A stretch of DNA of 64,000 nucleotides from Stenotrophomonas sp. BIGb0135 (GCF_024810105.1 NZ_JANUDX010000001.1:434001-498000), one strand, 5' to 3'. Numbered from the stretch's first letter, positions 50,664-61,164 are shown. Notes: generated by a model from the sequence alone, not told the origin. Numbers and translations are program-made.

Positions 50664-52010
50664 TCACGAAAGCGTCGTGCGGACGGCGGCATCCAGCGCA
50701 GGCAGGCCGCGCTGGCGGCGGCGCTCTTCGCTGAAGAACGGGTAGAACACCGTGATGAACAGCACGAACAGGAAGGCGTACTGGACGATGCTGCCGGACG
50801 AACCGAAGATCGCCCACAGGCAGTACACGACCGTGACGCTGGTCAGCAGCCAGAACGCACCGGTATGCACCAGGGTGTGCGAGCGCTCGACCACGAAGTA
50901 GCAGGCCACGCAGGAATAGATGTAGGGCAGCAGGGTCAGGACCACCGCGGCCGAGGTGATCACATCGAACTGCGCCGAGGCCGTCTCCGAGGTGGAGGTG
51001 ACCAGCACCGCCAGGGTCATCAGAACCGCCACGATCAGCACGCCCTTGACGGGCACGTCGTCCTTGTTGGTCTTGCTGAAGATGCCGGGGAACAGACCGT
51101 CGTCGGAAGCCGCCTTGGCGCTCTGCGCGGTCAGCAGGATCCAGCCGCCGAGCGAGCCGGCCGCGCCGACGAAGGCGCACAGGCTCACCAGCGCCCCGCC
51201 CCAGCCGCCCACCGCGTTGGCCGCGGCCAGCGCGAACGGCGCATCGGACACCTGCAGCTCGCCGTTGGGCACCATGCCCATGATCACCGAGGAACTGGCG
51301 ATGTAGGCGATGGCCGCCAGGAACACACCGGCCAGGGTGGCGCGGGCCACGTTCTTCTCCGGGTTCTCCACCACCCCTGCGGTCACCGAGGCCGATTCCA
51401 CGCCGATGAACGCCCACAAGGTCAAGGCGGCCGCACTGGAGATCGCCCCGAAGTTGGACTCCCCGGACACGTTGTAGGCGCCCTTGAACAGGGTCGGGTC
51501 GAAGAAGAACCAGCCGAAGATCGCGATGCCCAGGATCGGCACCAGCGCGAAGCTGGTGGTCACCGTCTGCAGCTTGCTGACGAACGACGGCCCGATCACG
51601 TTGGCGAAGCTCAACGCCCATACCAGGGCCAGCACCGCGATGCAGCGCGGCAGCGGCTCGGACAGGATCGGGAAGAAGTAGCTGAAATAGCCCACCGCCG
51701 CGATCGGAATGGCCACGTTGCCGATCCAGTTGGCGAACCAGTAGATGGTGTTGGTCTGGAAGCCCATGTACGGGCCGAACCAGTCGCGTGCGTAGGCGTA
51801 GGGACCACCGGCCTTGGGCGCCAGCTTGCCCAGCTTGGCGAACACGAAGGCCAGCAGCAGCGCGCCGGCCGTGGTGACCAGCCAGCCCCAGATCGACGCG
51901 GTACCGATCTTGGCCAGGCTGGAGGGCAGCAGGAACACGCCCGAGCCCATCATGTTGCCGGCCACCAGGAAGGTGGCACCGACCACCCCGATCTTCTTCG
52001 CTTTCGCCAT
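50664..52010 (-). CDS. adiC: AdiC-like amino acid/polyamine antiporter
   Basis: This 448-residue APC-superfamily antiporter has twelve TM segments and closely parallels E. coli AdiC. AGNMMGSGVFLLPSSLAKIG (TM1 substrate loop), GGPYAYARDWFGPYMGFQTN, ALTLWAFIGVESASVTAGVV (substrate Trp) and GSLGGWILLTAQSAKAASDD (second Trp) are visible. It would import arginine and export agmatine in acid stress. AAAGGAG lies eight bases upstream. The stop is 15 bp before the decarboxylase start, so they are one operon. Confidence 0.85.
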   Translation of the reverse strand: MAKAKKIGVVGATFLVAGNMMGSGVFLLPSSLAKIGTASIWGWLVTTAGALLLAFVFAKLGKLAPKAGGPYAYARDWFGPYMGFQTNTIYWFANWIGNVAIPIAAVGYFSYFFPILSEPLPRCIAVLALVWALSFANVIGPSFVSKLQTVTTSFALVPILGIAIFGWFFFDPTLFKGAYNVSGESNFGAISSAAALTLWAFIGVESASVTAGVVENPEKNVARATLAGVFLAAIAYIASSSVIMGMVPNGELQVSDAPFALAAANAVGGWGGALVSLCAFVGAAGSLGGWILLTAQSAKAASDDGLFPGIFSKTNKDDVPVKGVLIVAVLMTLAVLVTSTSETASAQFDVITSAAVVLTLLPYIYSCVACYFVVERSHTLVHTGAFWLLTSVTVVYCLWAIFGSSGSIVQYAFLFVLFITVFYPFFSEERRRQRGLPALDAAVRTTLS

Positions 52011-52061
52011 GACGCTGTCTCCTTTGCCTGGCAGGAACCCGGTCGCGCCGGGCGTTGGGGT

Positions 52062-53522
52062 CTACTTGATGAAGTTGTATTGCAGGCTGCCCTGCAGCCG
52101 CACCGTGTCGCCACGTTGTCCGCCCTGCTGTTCCAGCTGCCCGTACAGCAGCTCCATGCCCATCGTCCAGGACGGCGCCGGGCTCCAGATCAGGTTGAAC
52201 ACGCCGTAGCGGCTGCGTCGGAAGGCGTCGGCGGCCAGCGCGTCGTTGCGTTCGCTGTCGAGCTGTCCGTAGATCAGGTTGGAGCGCCACAGCGGCGACC
52301 AGTAATGCGTGTAGCCGACGAAGCCGCCGCGCAGCGAGAGCAGTTCCAGGCGTCCGTCGGCCGTCACCACCGCATCCATGCCCGAGCCGGTCAGGTCGGC
52401 GGTATACCGGGCCAGGCCCTTGCCGCCCAGCGCGCCGAACAGCAGCAGGTCCTGGTCGCCCATCGCGGCCGAGCCGCTCAACTGCAGCCCGCCGCCGATG
52501 CGGCGGTCATCGCCGGCAGTGCCGTCATAGCCCAGGCTGCGCGCCACGGCACCCAGCTGCAGGTGGCCCCAGCCGCGCTCCATGCGCGCGGTGACCGTCA
52601 CATCCGGTGCCTGGTTGACCGCGCTGGTGCCGTCGCCCGGCGCGCTCAGCTGCGTGTCCGGGTCTTCGGCGGCGAAGGTCAGCGTGTTGCCCTTGCCCAT
52701 CGGGACGCTGTGATGGATGCCGGCCACCAGCAGGTAGCCGGCGCCACCGGGCCCGGCAAAATCCAGCGTGTCGGGCAGGCTGTCGGCGTCCATGAAGGTC
52801 GCATAGCCGTAGCCCGCGTACGTGTTGCCGAGCTGACCGTAGGCGTGGCGCAGGCGGAACGTGTAGCTGTCGCTGCTGCCGAAGAAGTCGTTCTCCAGGT
52901 AGAAGCGCAGGTTGCCGTGCGTGGTCGGGCGCCGCGCTTCGAAGCTGAAGCGGGTCTGCTTTGCATGCAGGGTGAAGTTGGAGGCATCCCGGTGTGCACC
53001 GCCGACCGGAATCGAAGAAGTGACGAACTGTTCCTGGTCACCGGCCGCGCGCGCATCGGCAATCGCATCGAGCTTGGCGTAGCCGCCGATGCGGATCAGG
53101 GTGTCGGTGCCTGGGATGGCGAAGAAGCCTTTCAGCTCGGGATCGGTCGGGCCGGCAGCGCTGTCCGGGCGCGATGCAGCCGAAGACGGATCGGCCACCG
53201 AATCACGGGGCGGCAGGATGGCCTGGCCGACGCCGGGCACCTGTGAGGCACCGGCCTCGGTGAGCGCGCGGGGGGACGTGGCCGGTAGCGGTGCGGTCGT
53301 TGCGGCGATCGCGGGAATGGCGGGACTCGTGGTGCTCGCAGCGCTCGACGCGGTTGGCGGAGGTTTGTTGGACTCCAGCGCATCCAGGCGCTTCTCCATC
53401 GCCTCAAGCGTGTGCCGCAGCGACCGGATCTCCTGCCGCAGCGCGTCCGCCGACGCCTGTGCATGGACTGGCGCAGACGACAGCGCCGCCACGCAAGCAA
53501 ACGTTACGACAGCCAGGCGCAT
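52062..53522 (-). CDS. DcaP-like trimeric outer-membrane porin
   Basis: This 486-residue outer-membrane protein has a signal peptide (MRLAVVTFACVAALSSAPVH) and a coiled coil at residues 25-60 (ALRQEIRSLRHTLEAMEKRL). A Pro/Ser/Ala linker and a beta-barrel follow. The barrel starts ELKGFFAIPGTDTLIRIGGY, typical of DcaP porins, then ASNFTLHAKQTRFSFEARRP and ends GSLQYNFIK with the outer-membrane terminal aromatic motif. GGAG lies six bases upstream. It precedes adiC by 51 bp and probably admits amino acids for the acid-resistance operon. Confidence 0.85.
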   Translation of the reverse strand: MRLAVVTFACVAALSSAPVHAQASADALRQEIRSLRHTLEAMEKRLDALESNKPPPTASSAASTTSPAIPAIAATTAPLPATSPRALTEAGASQVPGVGQAILPPRDSVADPSSAASRPDSAAGPTDPELKGFFAIPGTDTLIRIGGYAKLDAIADARAAGDQEQFVTSSIPVGGAHRDASNFTLHAKQTRFSFEARRPTTHGNLRFYLENDFFGSSDSYTFRLRHAYGQLGNTYAGYGYATFMDADSLPDTLDFAGPGGAGYLLVAGIHHSVPMGKGNTLTFAAEDPDTQLSAPGDGTSAVNQAPDVTVTARMERGWGHLQLGAVARSLGYDGTAGDDRRIGGGLQLSGSAAMGDQDLLLFGALGGKGLARYTADLTGSGMDAVVTADGRLELLSLRGGFVGYTHYWSPLWRSNLIYGQLDSERNDALAADAFRRSRYGVFNLIWSPAPSWTMGMELLYGQLEQQGGQRGDTVRLQGSLQYNFIK

Positions 53523-53776
53523 CACGTTCTCCATGAACCGCGAACAGCCTTGCCGGCCGTTTCCGCCGCGCATGCGCGAGGGAATCCGGTCGACAACCCG
53601 GTACTGCACTGCATGTGCGGGATGCCCTCCTCATCCCGAGCGGCATGGCGGGGTTGACCCGCGCGCCAGCGCCTTGAGTAACAATCGCCGGGTGAGACAT
53701 TCGTGAAGCGTCGCGAACGCAGCAGCCGCGCGGTCGTCGTGCGGCAGAGGATCGGGAGCGTGGGACGTGTGGGCTG

Positions 53777-53800
53777 CATGCGTACAGGCTAGTACGCATG
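53777..53800. promoter_or_regulatory. Perfect 9-bp-arm inverted repeat upstream of the porin operon
   Basis: CATGCGTAC-aggcta-GTACGCATG lies 255 bp upstream of the porin ATG and 13 bp from the FNR-type box. It is a likely operator for a dimeric regulator not identified here. Confidence 0.5.
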
Positions 53801-53812
53801 TCGTTTTTGGCC

Positions 53813-53826
53813 TTGATCTAGATCAA
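53813..53826. promoter_or_regulatory. FNR/Anr-type box upstream of the porin-adiC-adiA operon
   Basis: TTGATCTAGATCAA matches the TTGAT-N4-ATCAA consensus perfectly. It implies low-oxygen control of the acid-resistance operon, as reported for arginine decarboxylase in enteric bacteria. It lies 290 bp from the porin start in a 380-bp gap that has no gene. Confidence 0.7.
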
Positions 53827-53854
53827 CCGCCAATGATGCAAAGTGTGACGTACA

Positions 53855-53879
53855 GCGCGCCGGCAGTGCACCGGCGCGC
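53855..53879 (-). terminator. Hairpin after dsbG
   Basis: GCGCGCCGG-cagtgca-CCGGCGCGC is a perfect 9-bp stem 24 bp past the dsbG stop. No T run follows on the minus strand, so termination would be weak or Rho-assisted. Confidence 0.4.
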
Positions 53880-53902
53880 GAATCCTGCGGCCGCGCGTGG
53901 GC

Positions 53903-54721
53903 TCAGCGCGGCCCCATCACCCGCTCCATGTCCTTGCCCTGCGGCAAGCCGGAGAGGCGGTCGACCATCCCCTTGTCGTCCTTGAACAGGATGCCCGGGG
54001 TGCCCTGGAAGCCCATCTCCAGCATCAGCTCCTGGTTGGCATTGAGCTTGTTGGCGATCTCCGGGCTCAGCTTGGACGCCGGCTTGATACCGCCCTTGTC
54101 GAAGCCATGCTCGTTCTCCAGCAGGGCCGCACTCGGGTTGGGCGCGGTCAGGATCGCCGCCGCCTTGGCCGGGCTGTCCTCGCGGATCACCCCGACCATG
54201 ATGTGGCGCAGCTGTACCTTGCCGCTGTCCACCCACGGCCGCGCCGCTTCCCAGAACTTGTGGCAATAAGGGCAGTTCGCGTCGCTGAAGGTGTAGACCA
54301 CGCGCGGCGCATCCGCCCGACCGTCACGCACCCAGGCGCTGGCGTCGAGCTTGTTCCACATCCGGTCGGACATCGGCTTGGCCGCCAGCTTCTCCAGCGC
54401 GGCCGCGCCGACTTCCTCGCCGTTCTCGTTGAACAGGCTGCCCACCAGCACGTGCTTGCCGTCCGGGGTCACATAGGCGGCCGCAGGCTGCTGCCCGCCG
54501 ACCACCCCGGCAAAGCCACGCAAGCCACCGGGCGCGTCGAACTCGCCGAGCACCTCGAAGCCATGCTTCTGGATGCCCTTGAGCACGGCCGGCTGTTCCC
54601 CGGTCCTGGTCGCGGCGGTGGCCGGGGCCTTGGGCGACTGCGCCTGACTGCACGCGGCCAGGCTCAACAGCAGGCCCGTGGCAAGCAGGGAACCCAACGG
54701 GCGTGGGGATATGAACAACAT
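53903..54721 (-). CDS. dsbG: Thiol:disulfide interchange protein DsbG, predicted lipoprotein
   Basis: This 272-residue periplasmic thioredoxin-fold protein guards or reduces Cys sulfenic acids or isomerises disulfides. The active site is in YTFSDANCPYCHKFWEAARP (CPYC). The N-terminal dimerisation region includes LKGIQKHGFEVLGEFDAPGG and AAAYVTPDGKHVLVGSLFNE. The C-terminal cis-Pro loop is MGFQGTPGILFKDDKGMVDR. The leader ends LLLSLAACSQ, a good lipobox, so this DsbG may be membrane-anchored, unlike soluble E. coli DsbG. AGGAG lies six bases upstream. It is co-directional with the TlpA-like gene 40 bp upstream. Confidence 0.88.
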   Translation of the reverse strand: MLFISPRPLGSLLATGLLLSLAACSQAQSPKAPATAATRTGEQPAVLKGIQKHGFEVLGEFDAPGGLRGFAGVVGGQQPAAAYVTPDGKHVLVGSLFNENGEEVGAAALEKLAAKPMSDRMWNKLDASAWVRDGRADAPRVVYTFSDANCPYCHKFWEAARPWVDSGKVQLRHIMVGVIREDSPAKAAAILTAPNPSAALLENEHGFDKGGIKPASKLSPEIANKLNANQELMLEMGFQGTPGILFKDDKGMVDRLSGLPQGKDMERVMGPR

Positions 54722-54761
54722 GGCAACTCCTGGTGTCGGCAAAACGGAAAGCAACGCGTAC

Positions 54762-55565
54762 TCAGCGCAGCGTATCAAGCCTGGCCTGCAGGCCGGCGGC
54801 ACTGAGTTCCCCCATGTGCAGGCCCTGCAGGCGGCCGTGCGAATCGAAGAACAGGGTAGTCGGATAGGCATGCACCTGCAGTCGTGTCGAGGTCAGGCTG
54901 TCGGCATCCAGCAACACGTTCTGCAGCGACAGGCGCTCGGCGCCCAGGAACCGGCGTACCTCGTCGGCGTCCTCGCCCTGGTTGACGAACACGAAACGCA
55001 CCGCCGGCGTACGTTGCTGTGCCTCGGCGAAGACCGGCATCTCGCGCCGGCAGGGGCCGCACCAGCTCGCCCACAGGTTGACCACCAACGGCGTGCCGCC
55101 CTGCCCGGCCAGCGCCACTGGGGCGCCCTCCATCGATTGCAGGGTGAGCTCGGGCACGACGATGCGCGCCTGCTGCAACTGCGCCATGCCCAGCGACAGC
55201 GCGAGCCAGCACAGCAGCCCGGCCACCGCGCCGGACCAGACCGCGCGCCGGGCGCCGGGCCAGCGGCGCAGCCGCCATATCGCCCAGGCAGCGGCCACCA
55301 GCACCCCCGCCCACCACAGGAAGCCGCCGTCGCCCACGCGCAGCAACGCCCACGGATCCGCCAGGTAGGTGCGCGCATGCGCCATCACGAAGCCGATGCG
55401 GCCACCCAACAGGGCCAGCAACAGCATGTCCAGCAACACCGCGCTCGGCGCCGGCTGGCCTTCCCGCGGCGTGGGCCGCAGCCAACGCGCCACGCCCACT
55501 GCCAGTACTCCTCCCACCACCACCCACACGACACCCAGCGGAACCGGGCCGATACTGCTCATCAT
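54762..55565 (-). CDS. Membrane-anchored TlpA-like thioredoxin with Lgt-like N-terminal helices
   Basis: This 267-residue protein has about four hydrophobic segments in its first 130 residues (PLGVVWVVVGGVLAVGVARW, DMLLLALLGGRIGFVMAHAR). They resemble the start of prolipoprotein diacylglyceryl transferase, including the GGRIGFV motif, but the rest of that enzyme is absent. A periplasmic thioredoxin domain follows, with VVNLWASWCGPCRREMPVFA (CGPC) and cis-Pro in VHAYPTTLFFDSHGRLQGLH. It is adjacent to dsbG. In Pseudomonas similar genes sit with dsbG and dsbD2, and it may pass electrons to DsbG. GGAG lies eight bases before the start. Confidence 0.8.
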   Translation of the reverse strand: MMSSIGPVPLGVVWVVVGGVLAVGVARWLRPTPREGQPAPSAVLLDMLLLALLGGRIGFVMAHARTYLADPWALLRVGDGGFLWWAGVLVAAAWAIWRLRRWPGARRAVWSGAVAGLLCWLALSLGMAQLQQARIVVPELTLQSMEGAPVALAGQGGTPLVVNLWASWCGPCRREMPVFAEAQQRTPAVRFVFVNQGEDADEVRRFLGAERLSLQNVLLDADSLTSTRLQVHAYPTTLFFDSHGRLQGLHMGELSAAGLQARLDTLR

Positions 55566-55740
55566 CCATCCATCTCCGGCCCAGCCGCACCCCGCGCGGC
55601 CGCACCCAACTGTGTATCACCCCGTCGGCATGGTCACCGCCCCAGGCCCATCGGGCAAGCCGCACCTGCACAGGCGACGACGGCAGGCCGCGTCTGCCGG
55701 CCTGCCGTTCTCGTGGGAGTGGATGCGCAGCGCGCAGCGG

Positions 55741-56808
55741 TCAGGCAGCCGAGCGCAACGGCTCCTCGACCTCGCACGCCGCGGCGGTACGGGCGCGCCC
55801 TGCGCGCCGCTGCGAGATGATCTGCCGGCGGTAGCGCGCCGGGGTCACGCCGACGATGCGCAGGAACAACCTGCGGAACGCGCTCTGGTCCGAATAGCCC
55901 ACCGCCCAGGACACTTCGTCCACGATGCCGCCGGCCTGCAGCAGCAGTTGGGCCTTGGCGATGCGCAGGCGCTGGCAGTACTCGATCGGGCGCAGGCCGG
56001 TGGCCTTCAGGAAACGGCGCTGCAGGGTGCGCGGCTCCAGTCCGGACGACTCGCAGATGTCCTGCAGGCTCACCCCGCGTGCGGCGATGGTGTGCAGCCA
56101 GCGCTGCGCCTTGAGGATGCCACGGTCACCGTGGGCGAAATTGGGGCTGAAGCGCTCCAGATCGTCCTGCACCGCGCGCGGGATCACCAGCTGCAACTGC
56201 TGGATCGCCTCGACCATCACGGCATGTCCGTACACGCGGGCCAACAGGCGCAGGCTGAGGTACTTCCAGGCATCGGCACCGGAGGTGGTGAGCACATCGC
56301 CGTCATCCACCAGCGCGCGGTCGCCCTGCGACCAGCTGGCCACGGTGGAGGCCAGCGACGGGCAGCGGGCGATATCGGGCAGGCTCACCGTGCGCCCCGC
56401 CAGCACCCCACTGCTGGCCAGCAGCAATGCGCCCTCGTCGCAGCCCGCCAGCACCGTGCCGGCGTCATGGCAGTCGCGCACCCACGCCAGCATCCGCTCG
56501 TCCGGCGGCGGCAGCGGCCAGCTCGGTTCATTGCCCGGCACCACCACGATCGCCGGCGGCGCATCGCCGAACAGCTCGGCACCGGCGACCCGCTGCATGC
56601 CCCGCGCGGACAGCGTCCAGCGCGTGACCAGCATGCGCGCGCCCGGGCGCCGGCCAGCGGCTGCGGTGCGGTTGCAGCGCTGGGCCAGCTCGGACAGCAC
56701 CGGAGCGGCCGCACGCAGGCTGCCGGGGTATTCGAGCACGGCCACTTCCATCAGCGCCGGGGTCGCCGCCTTGGGAAGGGTCGGCGGGGGGGAGACACGT
56801 GCATGCAT
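55741..56808 (-). CDS. GlxA family AraC-type transcriptional regulator
   Basis: This 355-residue regulator has an N-terminal DJ-1/PfpI-like domain (PPAIVVVPGNEPSWPLPPPD, VLAGCDEGALLLASSGVLAG, where a Cys/Ser site is visible) and a C-terminal AraC domain. The two helix-turn-helix motifs are in SLQDICESSGLEPRTLQRRF and GGIVDEVSWAVGYSDQSAFR. MHARVSPPPTL at 56808 is the best start; upstream residues look non-coding. The target is unknown. It is divergent from the copper operon, but the MerR promoter is the better candidate for controlling that. Confidence 0.85.
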   Translation of the reverse strand: MHARVSPPPTLPKAATPALMEVAVLEYPGSLRAAAPVLSELAQRCNRTAAAGRRPGARMLVTRWTLSARGMQRVAGAELFGDAPPAIVVVPGNEPSWPLPPPDERMLAWVRDCHDAGTVLAGCDEGALLLASSGVLAGRTVSLPDIARCPSLASTVASWSQGDRALVDDGDVLTTSGADAWKYLSLRLLARVYGHAVMVEAIQQLQLVIPRAVQDDLERFSPNFAHGDRGILKAQRWLHTIAARGVSLQDICESSGLEPRTLQRRFLKATGLRPIEYCQRLRIAKAQLLLQAGGIVDEVSWAVGYSDQSAFRRLFLRIVGVTPARYRRQIISQRRAGRARTAAACEVEEPLRSAA

Positions 56809-56966
56809 AGACAAACTCCTCGAACAACGTCCGTAACCAGCGAAACCCACGCAGGGAAAGGGGTTCGCGAACGTGTCCGAGCGTACGGAGGGCGTGCGGC
56901 GCGAGCTATGAAACAAGTTGTATTTTCCGGCCCGTCTGCGACATCGGATGGCTGGGCTTCAGCAAC

Positions 56967-56999
56967 CCTTGACTCTTGACCAGAGTCCAGGGTTTACGC
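56967..56999 (+). promoter_or_regulatory. MerR-type promoter of the merR-copA operon
   Basis: The -35 TTGACT (56969) and -10 TTACGC (56994) are 19 bp apart, the long spacer of MerR-family promoters. The dyad CCT-GACTCT...AGAGTC-AGG (56967-56991) spans the spacer. It lies 29 bp upstream of the regulator start. Confidence 0.7.
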
Positions 57000-57027
57000 T
57001 TCCGTCCAGCTCTTCAACGAGGTGGCA

Positions 57028-57422
57028 ATGAACATCGGACAGCTCGCACGCCAGGCCGGCGTGCCCATCGACACCGTGCGCTATTACGAGCGCCAGCACC
57101 TGCTGCCCACCGCGCGGCGCAGTGCCGGTGGCTATCGCGTCTTCGACCAGGGCGACCTGACCCGGCTGCAGTTCATCCGGCGCGCCAAGGCGCTGGGCTT
57201 CACGCTGGAGGAGATCGGCGAGCTGCTCAGCCTGAGCGACCAGCGCGGCCAGGACATGGCCCAGGTCCGCGAAACCGCCGTGCACAAGCTGGCCGACATC
57301 CAGCAGCGCATCACCGAGCTGCAGCGCATGCATGCCGCGCTCGAACAACTGGTCGATGCCTGCCCCGGGCATGGCGACCTGCAGCAGTGCCCGATCCTGG
57401 CGGCGCTGACGGAGCCCCGCCC

Positions 57423-57426
<4 letters not shown>
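57028..57426 (+). CDS. MerR family copper/heavy-metal regulator (CueR-like)
   Basis: This 132-residue MerR protein has the winged helix [40 protein letters not shown] and [20 protein letters not shown], then a dimerisation helix. The metal loop has [13 protein letters not shown] near the C-terminus, so Cys are spaced 9 apart (C..8..C), like CueR/PbrR types. ATG at 57028 has GAGG six bases upstream. It is the first gene of an operon with a P-type ATPase, overlapping it by ATGA, and likely autoregulates the MerR-type promoter. Confidence 0.88.
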
Positions 57427-59849
<2,423 letters not shown>

Positions 59850-59906
59850 GCGGATCGGCGTGAGTGAAGTTCATGCAACGGATGAAGAAATTCCTGCAGT
59901 TTTCTC

Positions 59907-59935
59907 TTGCCAATCGAAAACACCGTCGCTATGAT
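59907..59935 (+). promoter_or_regulatory. Promoter of tRNA cassette 1
   Basis: TTGCCA (59907), 17-bp spacer, TATGAT (59930). It lies 17 bp upstream of tRNA-Ala. Confidence 0.75.
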
Positions 59936-59952
59936 TTCGCTCCTCACGACGT

Positions 59953-60028
59953 GGGGCCATAGCTCAGCTGGGAGAGCGCCTGCATGGCATGCAGGAGGTC
60001 GGCGGTTCGATCCCGCCTGGCTCCACCA
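59953..60028 (+). tRNA. tRNA-Ala (GGC), cassette 1
   Basis: 76-nt cloverleaf with acceptor GGGGCCA/TGGCTCC, anticodon loop ATGGCAT between CCTGC and GCAGG, TTCGATCC T-loop and encoded CCA. Anticodon GGC. Confidence 0.96.
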
Positions 60029-60080
60029 CTCCAATCATTAGGCCGATTGAAGTGCAGTGACAAAATATGAAGTTTCGTGC

Positions 60081-60156
60081 GTCCCCATCGTCTAGAGGCC
60101 TAGGACATCACCCTTTCACGGTGGCGACCGGGGTTCGAATCCCCGTGGGGACGCCA
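60081..60156 (+). tRNA. tRNA-Glu (TTC), cassette 1
   Basis: 76-nt tRNA starting GTCCCCATCGTCTAGAGGCC, anticodon loop with TTC (CCCTTTCACGG), TTCGAATC T-loop and encoded CCA. It shares the transcript with the preceding tRNA-Ala. Confidence 0.96.
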
Positions 60157-60171
60157 ATTGAAAAGCAGGAA

Positions 60172-60198
60172 AGCCTCGACCGCGGTCGGGGCTTTTTT
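60172..60198 (+). terminator. Terminator of tRNA cassette 1
   Basis: AGCCTCGAC-cgcg-GTCGGGGCT stem with a six-T tail. Confidence 0.85.
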
Positions 60199-60256
60199 GT
60201 TCTGTATCACCGGCGTTCTGCACGCACTTTTTTCTGCGTTACGACAGAAAAAAGAC

Positions 60257-60285
60257 TTGGCGGGAGCTTCACATCCGCGTAGAAT
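60257..60285 (+). promoter_or_regulatory. Promoter of tRNA cassette 2
   Basis: TTGGCG (60257), 17-bp spacer, TAGAAT (60280). Confidence 0.7.
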
Positions 60286-60302
60286 TCCGCCTCCAGCATC
60301 GT

Positions 60303-60378
60303 GGGGCCATAGCTCAGCTGGGAGAGCGCCTGCATGGCATGCAGGAGGTCGGCGGTTCGATCCCGCCTGGCTCCACCA
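60303..60378 (+). tRNA. tRNA-Ala (GGC), cassette 2
   Basis: Identical in sequence to the cassette 1 tRNA-Ala. Confidence 0.96.
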
Positions 60379-60428
60379 CTCCTGACCTTAGGCCGTCAGG
60401 ATGGCTGAAAACATTGATGAGTTCATGC

Positions 60429-60504
60429 GTCCCCATCGTCTAGAGGCCTAGGACATCACCCTTTCACGGTGGCGACCGGGGTTCGAATCCCCGTGGGGAC
60501 GCCA
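60429..60504 (+). tRNA. tRNA-Glu (TTC), cassette 2
   Basis: Identical in sequence to the cassette 1 tRNA-Glu. Confidence 0.96.
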
Positions 60505-60520
60505 CTCATCAACGACATCA

Positions 60521-60543
60521 GGCCCGGTTTGCCGGGTCTTTTT
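60521..60543 (+). terminator. Terminator of tRNA cassette 2
   Basis: GGCCCGG-ttt-GCCGGGTC stem followed by TTTTT. The stem differs from that of cassette 1. Confidence 0.8.
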
Positions 60544-60573
60544 GTCACCGCCTCCCGCGGGTTTCGTTTGGTC

Positions 60574-60602
60574 TTCCACAAACGTGAACAGGCAGGTATA
60601 CT
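60574..60602 (+). promoter_or_regulatory. Promoter of tRNA cassette 3
   Basis: TTCCAC (60574), 17-bp spacer, TATACT (60597). Confidence 0.65.
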
Positions 60603-60623
60603 AGGCGGCTCGCGGTACAACGT

Positions 60624-60699
60624 GGGGCCATAGCTCAGCTGGGAGAGCGCCTGCATGGCATGCAGGAGGTCGGCGGTTCGATCCCGCCTGGCTCCACCA
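60624..60699 (+). tRNA. tRNA-Ala (GGC), cassette 3
   Basis: Same sequence as the other three tRNA-Ala genes. Confidence 0.96.
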
Positions 60700-60747
60700 C
60701 TTCTCCGGACACAGGCCGTCCGATAGAAGACAAATTCGGTTTAACGC

Positions 60748-60823
60748 GTCCCCATCGTCTAGAGGCCTAGGACATCACCCTTTCACGGTGGCGACCGGGG
60801 TTCGAATCCCCGTGGGGACGCCA
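60748..60823 (+). tRNA. tRNA-Glu (TTC), cassette 3
   Basis: Same sequence as the other three tRNA-Glu genes. The 48-bp spacer before it matches that of cassette 4 but for one base. Confidence 0.96.
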
Positions 60824-60836
60824 GCTTCAAACAAAC

Positions 60837-60863
60837 AGCCCTGACTTCGGTCGGGGCTTTTTG
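60837..60863 (+). terminator. Terminator of tRNA cassette 3
   Basis: AGCCCTGAC-ttcg-GTCGGGGCT, a C(TTCG)G tetraloop hairpin with a T-rich tail. Confidence 0.85.
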
Positions 60864-60900
60864 TTTGTACGCACCCGCCAGGGTCGGTCGCAGAAAAAGC

Positions 60901-60929
60901 TTCCCATCCTGCAAAAGCGCCGCTATGAT
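60901..60929 (+). promoter_or_regulatory. Promoter of tRNA cassette 4
   Basis: TTCCCA (60901), 17-bp spacer, TATGAT (60924). Confidence 0.7.
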
Positions 60930-60951
60930 AGGCGGCTCGCAGCATCAACGT

Positions 60952-61027
60952 GGGGCCATAGCTCAGCTGGGAGAGCGCCTGCATGGCATGCAGGAGGTCG
61001 GCGGTTCGATCCCGCCTGGCTCCACCA
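60952..61027 (+). tRNA. tRNA-Ala (GGC), cassette 4
   Basis: Same sequence as the other three tRNA-Ala genes. Confidence 0.96.
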
Positions 61028-61075
61028 CTTCTCCGGACACAGGCCGTCCGATGGAAGACAAATTCGGTTTAACGC

Positions 61076-61151
61076 GTCCCCATCGTCTAGAGGCCTAGGA
61101 CATCACCCTTTCACGGTGGCGACCGGGGTTCGAATCCCCGTGGGGACGCCA
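61076..61151 (+). tRNA. tRNA-Glu (TTC), cassette 4
   Basis: Same sequence as the other three tRNA-Glu genes. Confidence 0.96.
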
Positions 61152-61164
61152 GCTTCAAACAAAC

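Noticed and set aside
48051-53246. 1731-codon open frame on the plus strand
   Set aside because: It spans three well-supported minus-strand genes (decarboxylase, antiporter, porin) and has shadow-type composition (QRR/HRQ/GHR runs).
54762-55150. Complete prolipoprotein diacylglyceryl transferase in the TlpA-like gene
   Set aside because: Only the first helices and a GGRIGFV-like motif resemble Lgt; the catalytic His and Arg regions are absent and this portion is the thioredoxin domain.
59953-61151. tRNA genes as attachment sites for an integrated element
   Set aside because: The repeats are complete tRNA genes with their own promoters and terminators; no integrase or phage gene is nearby.
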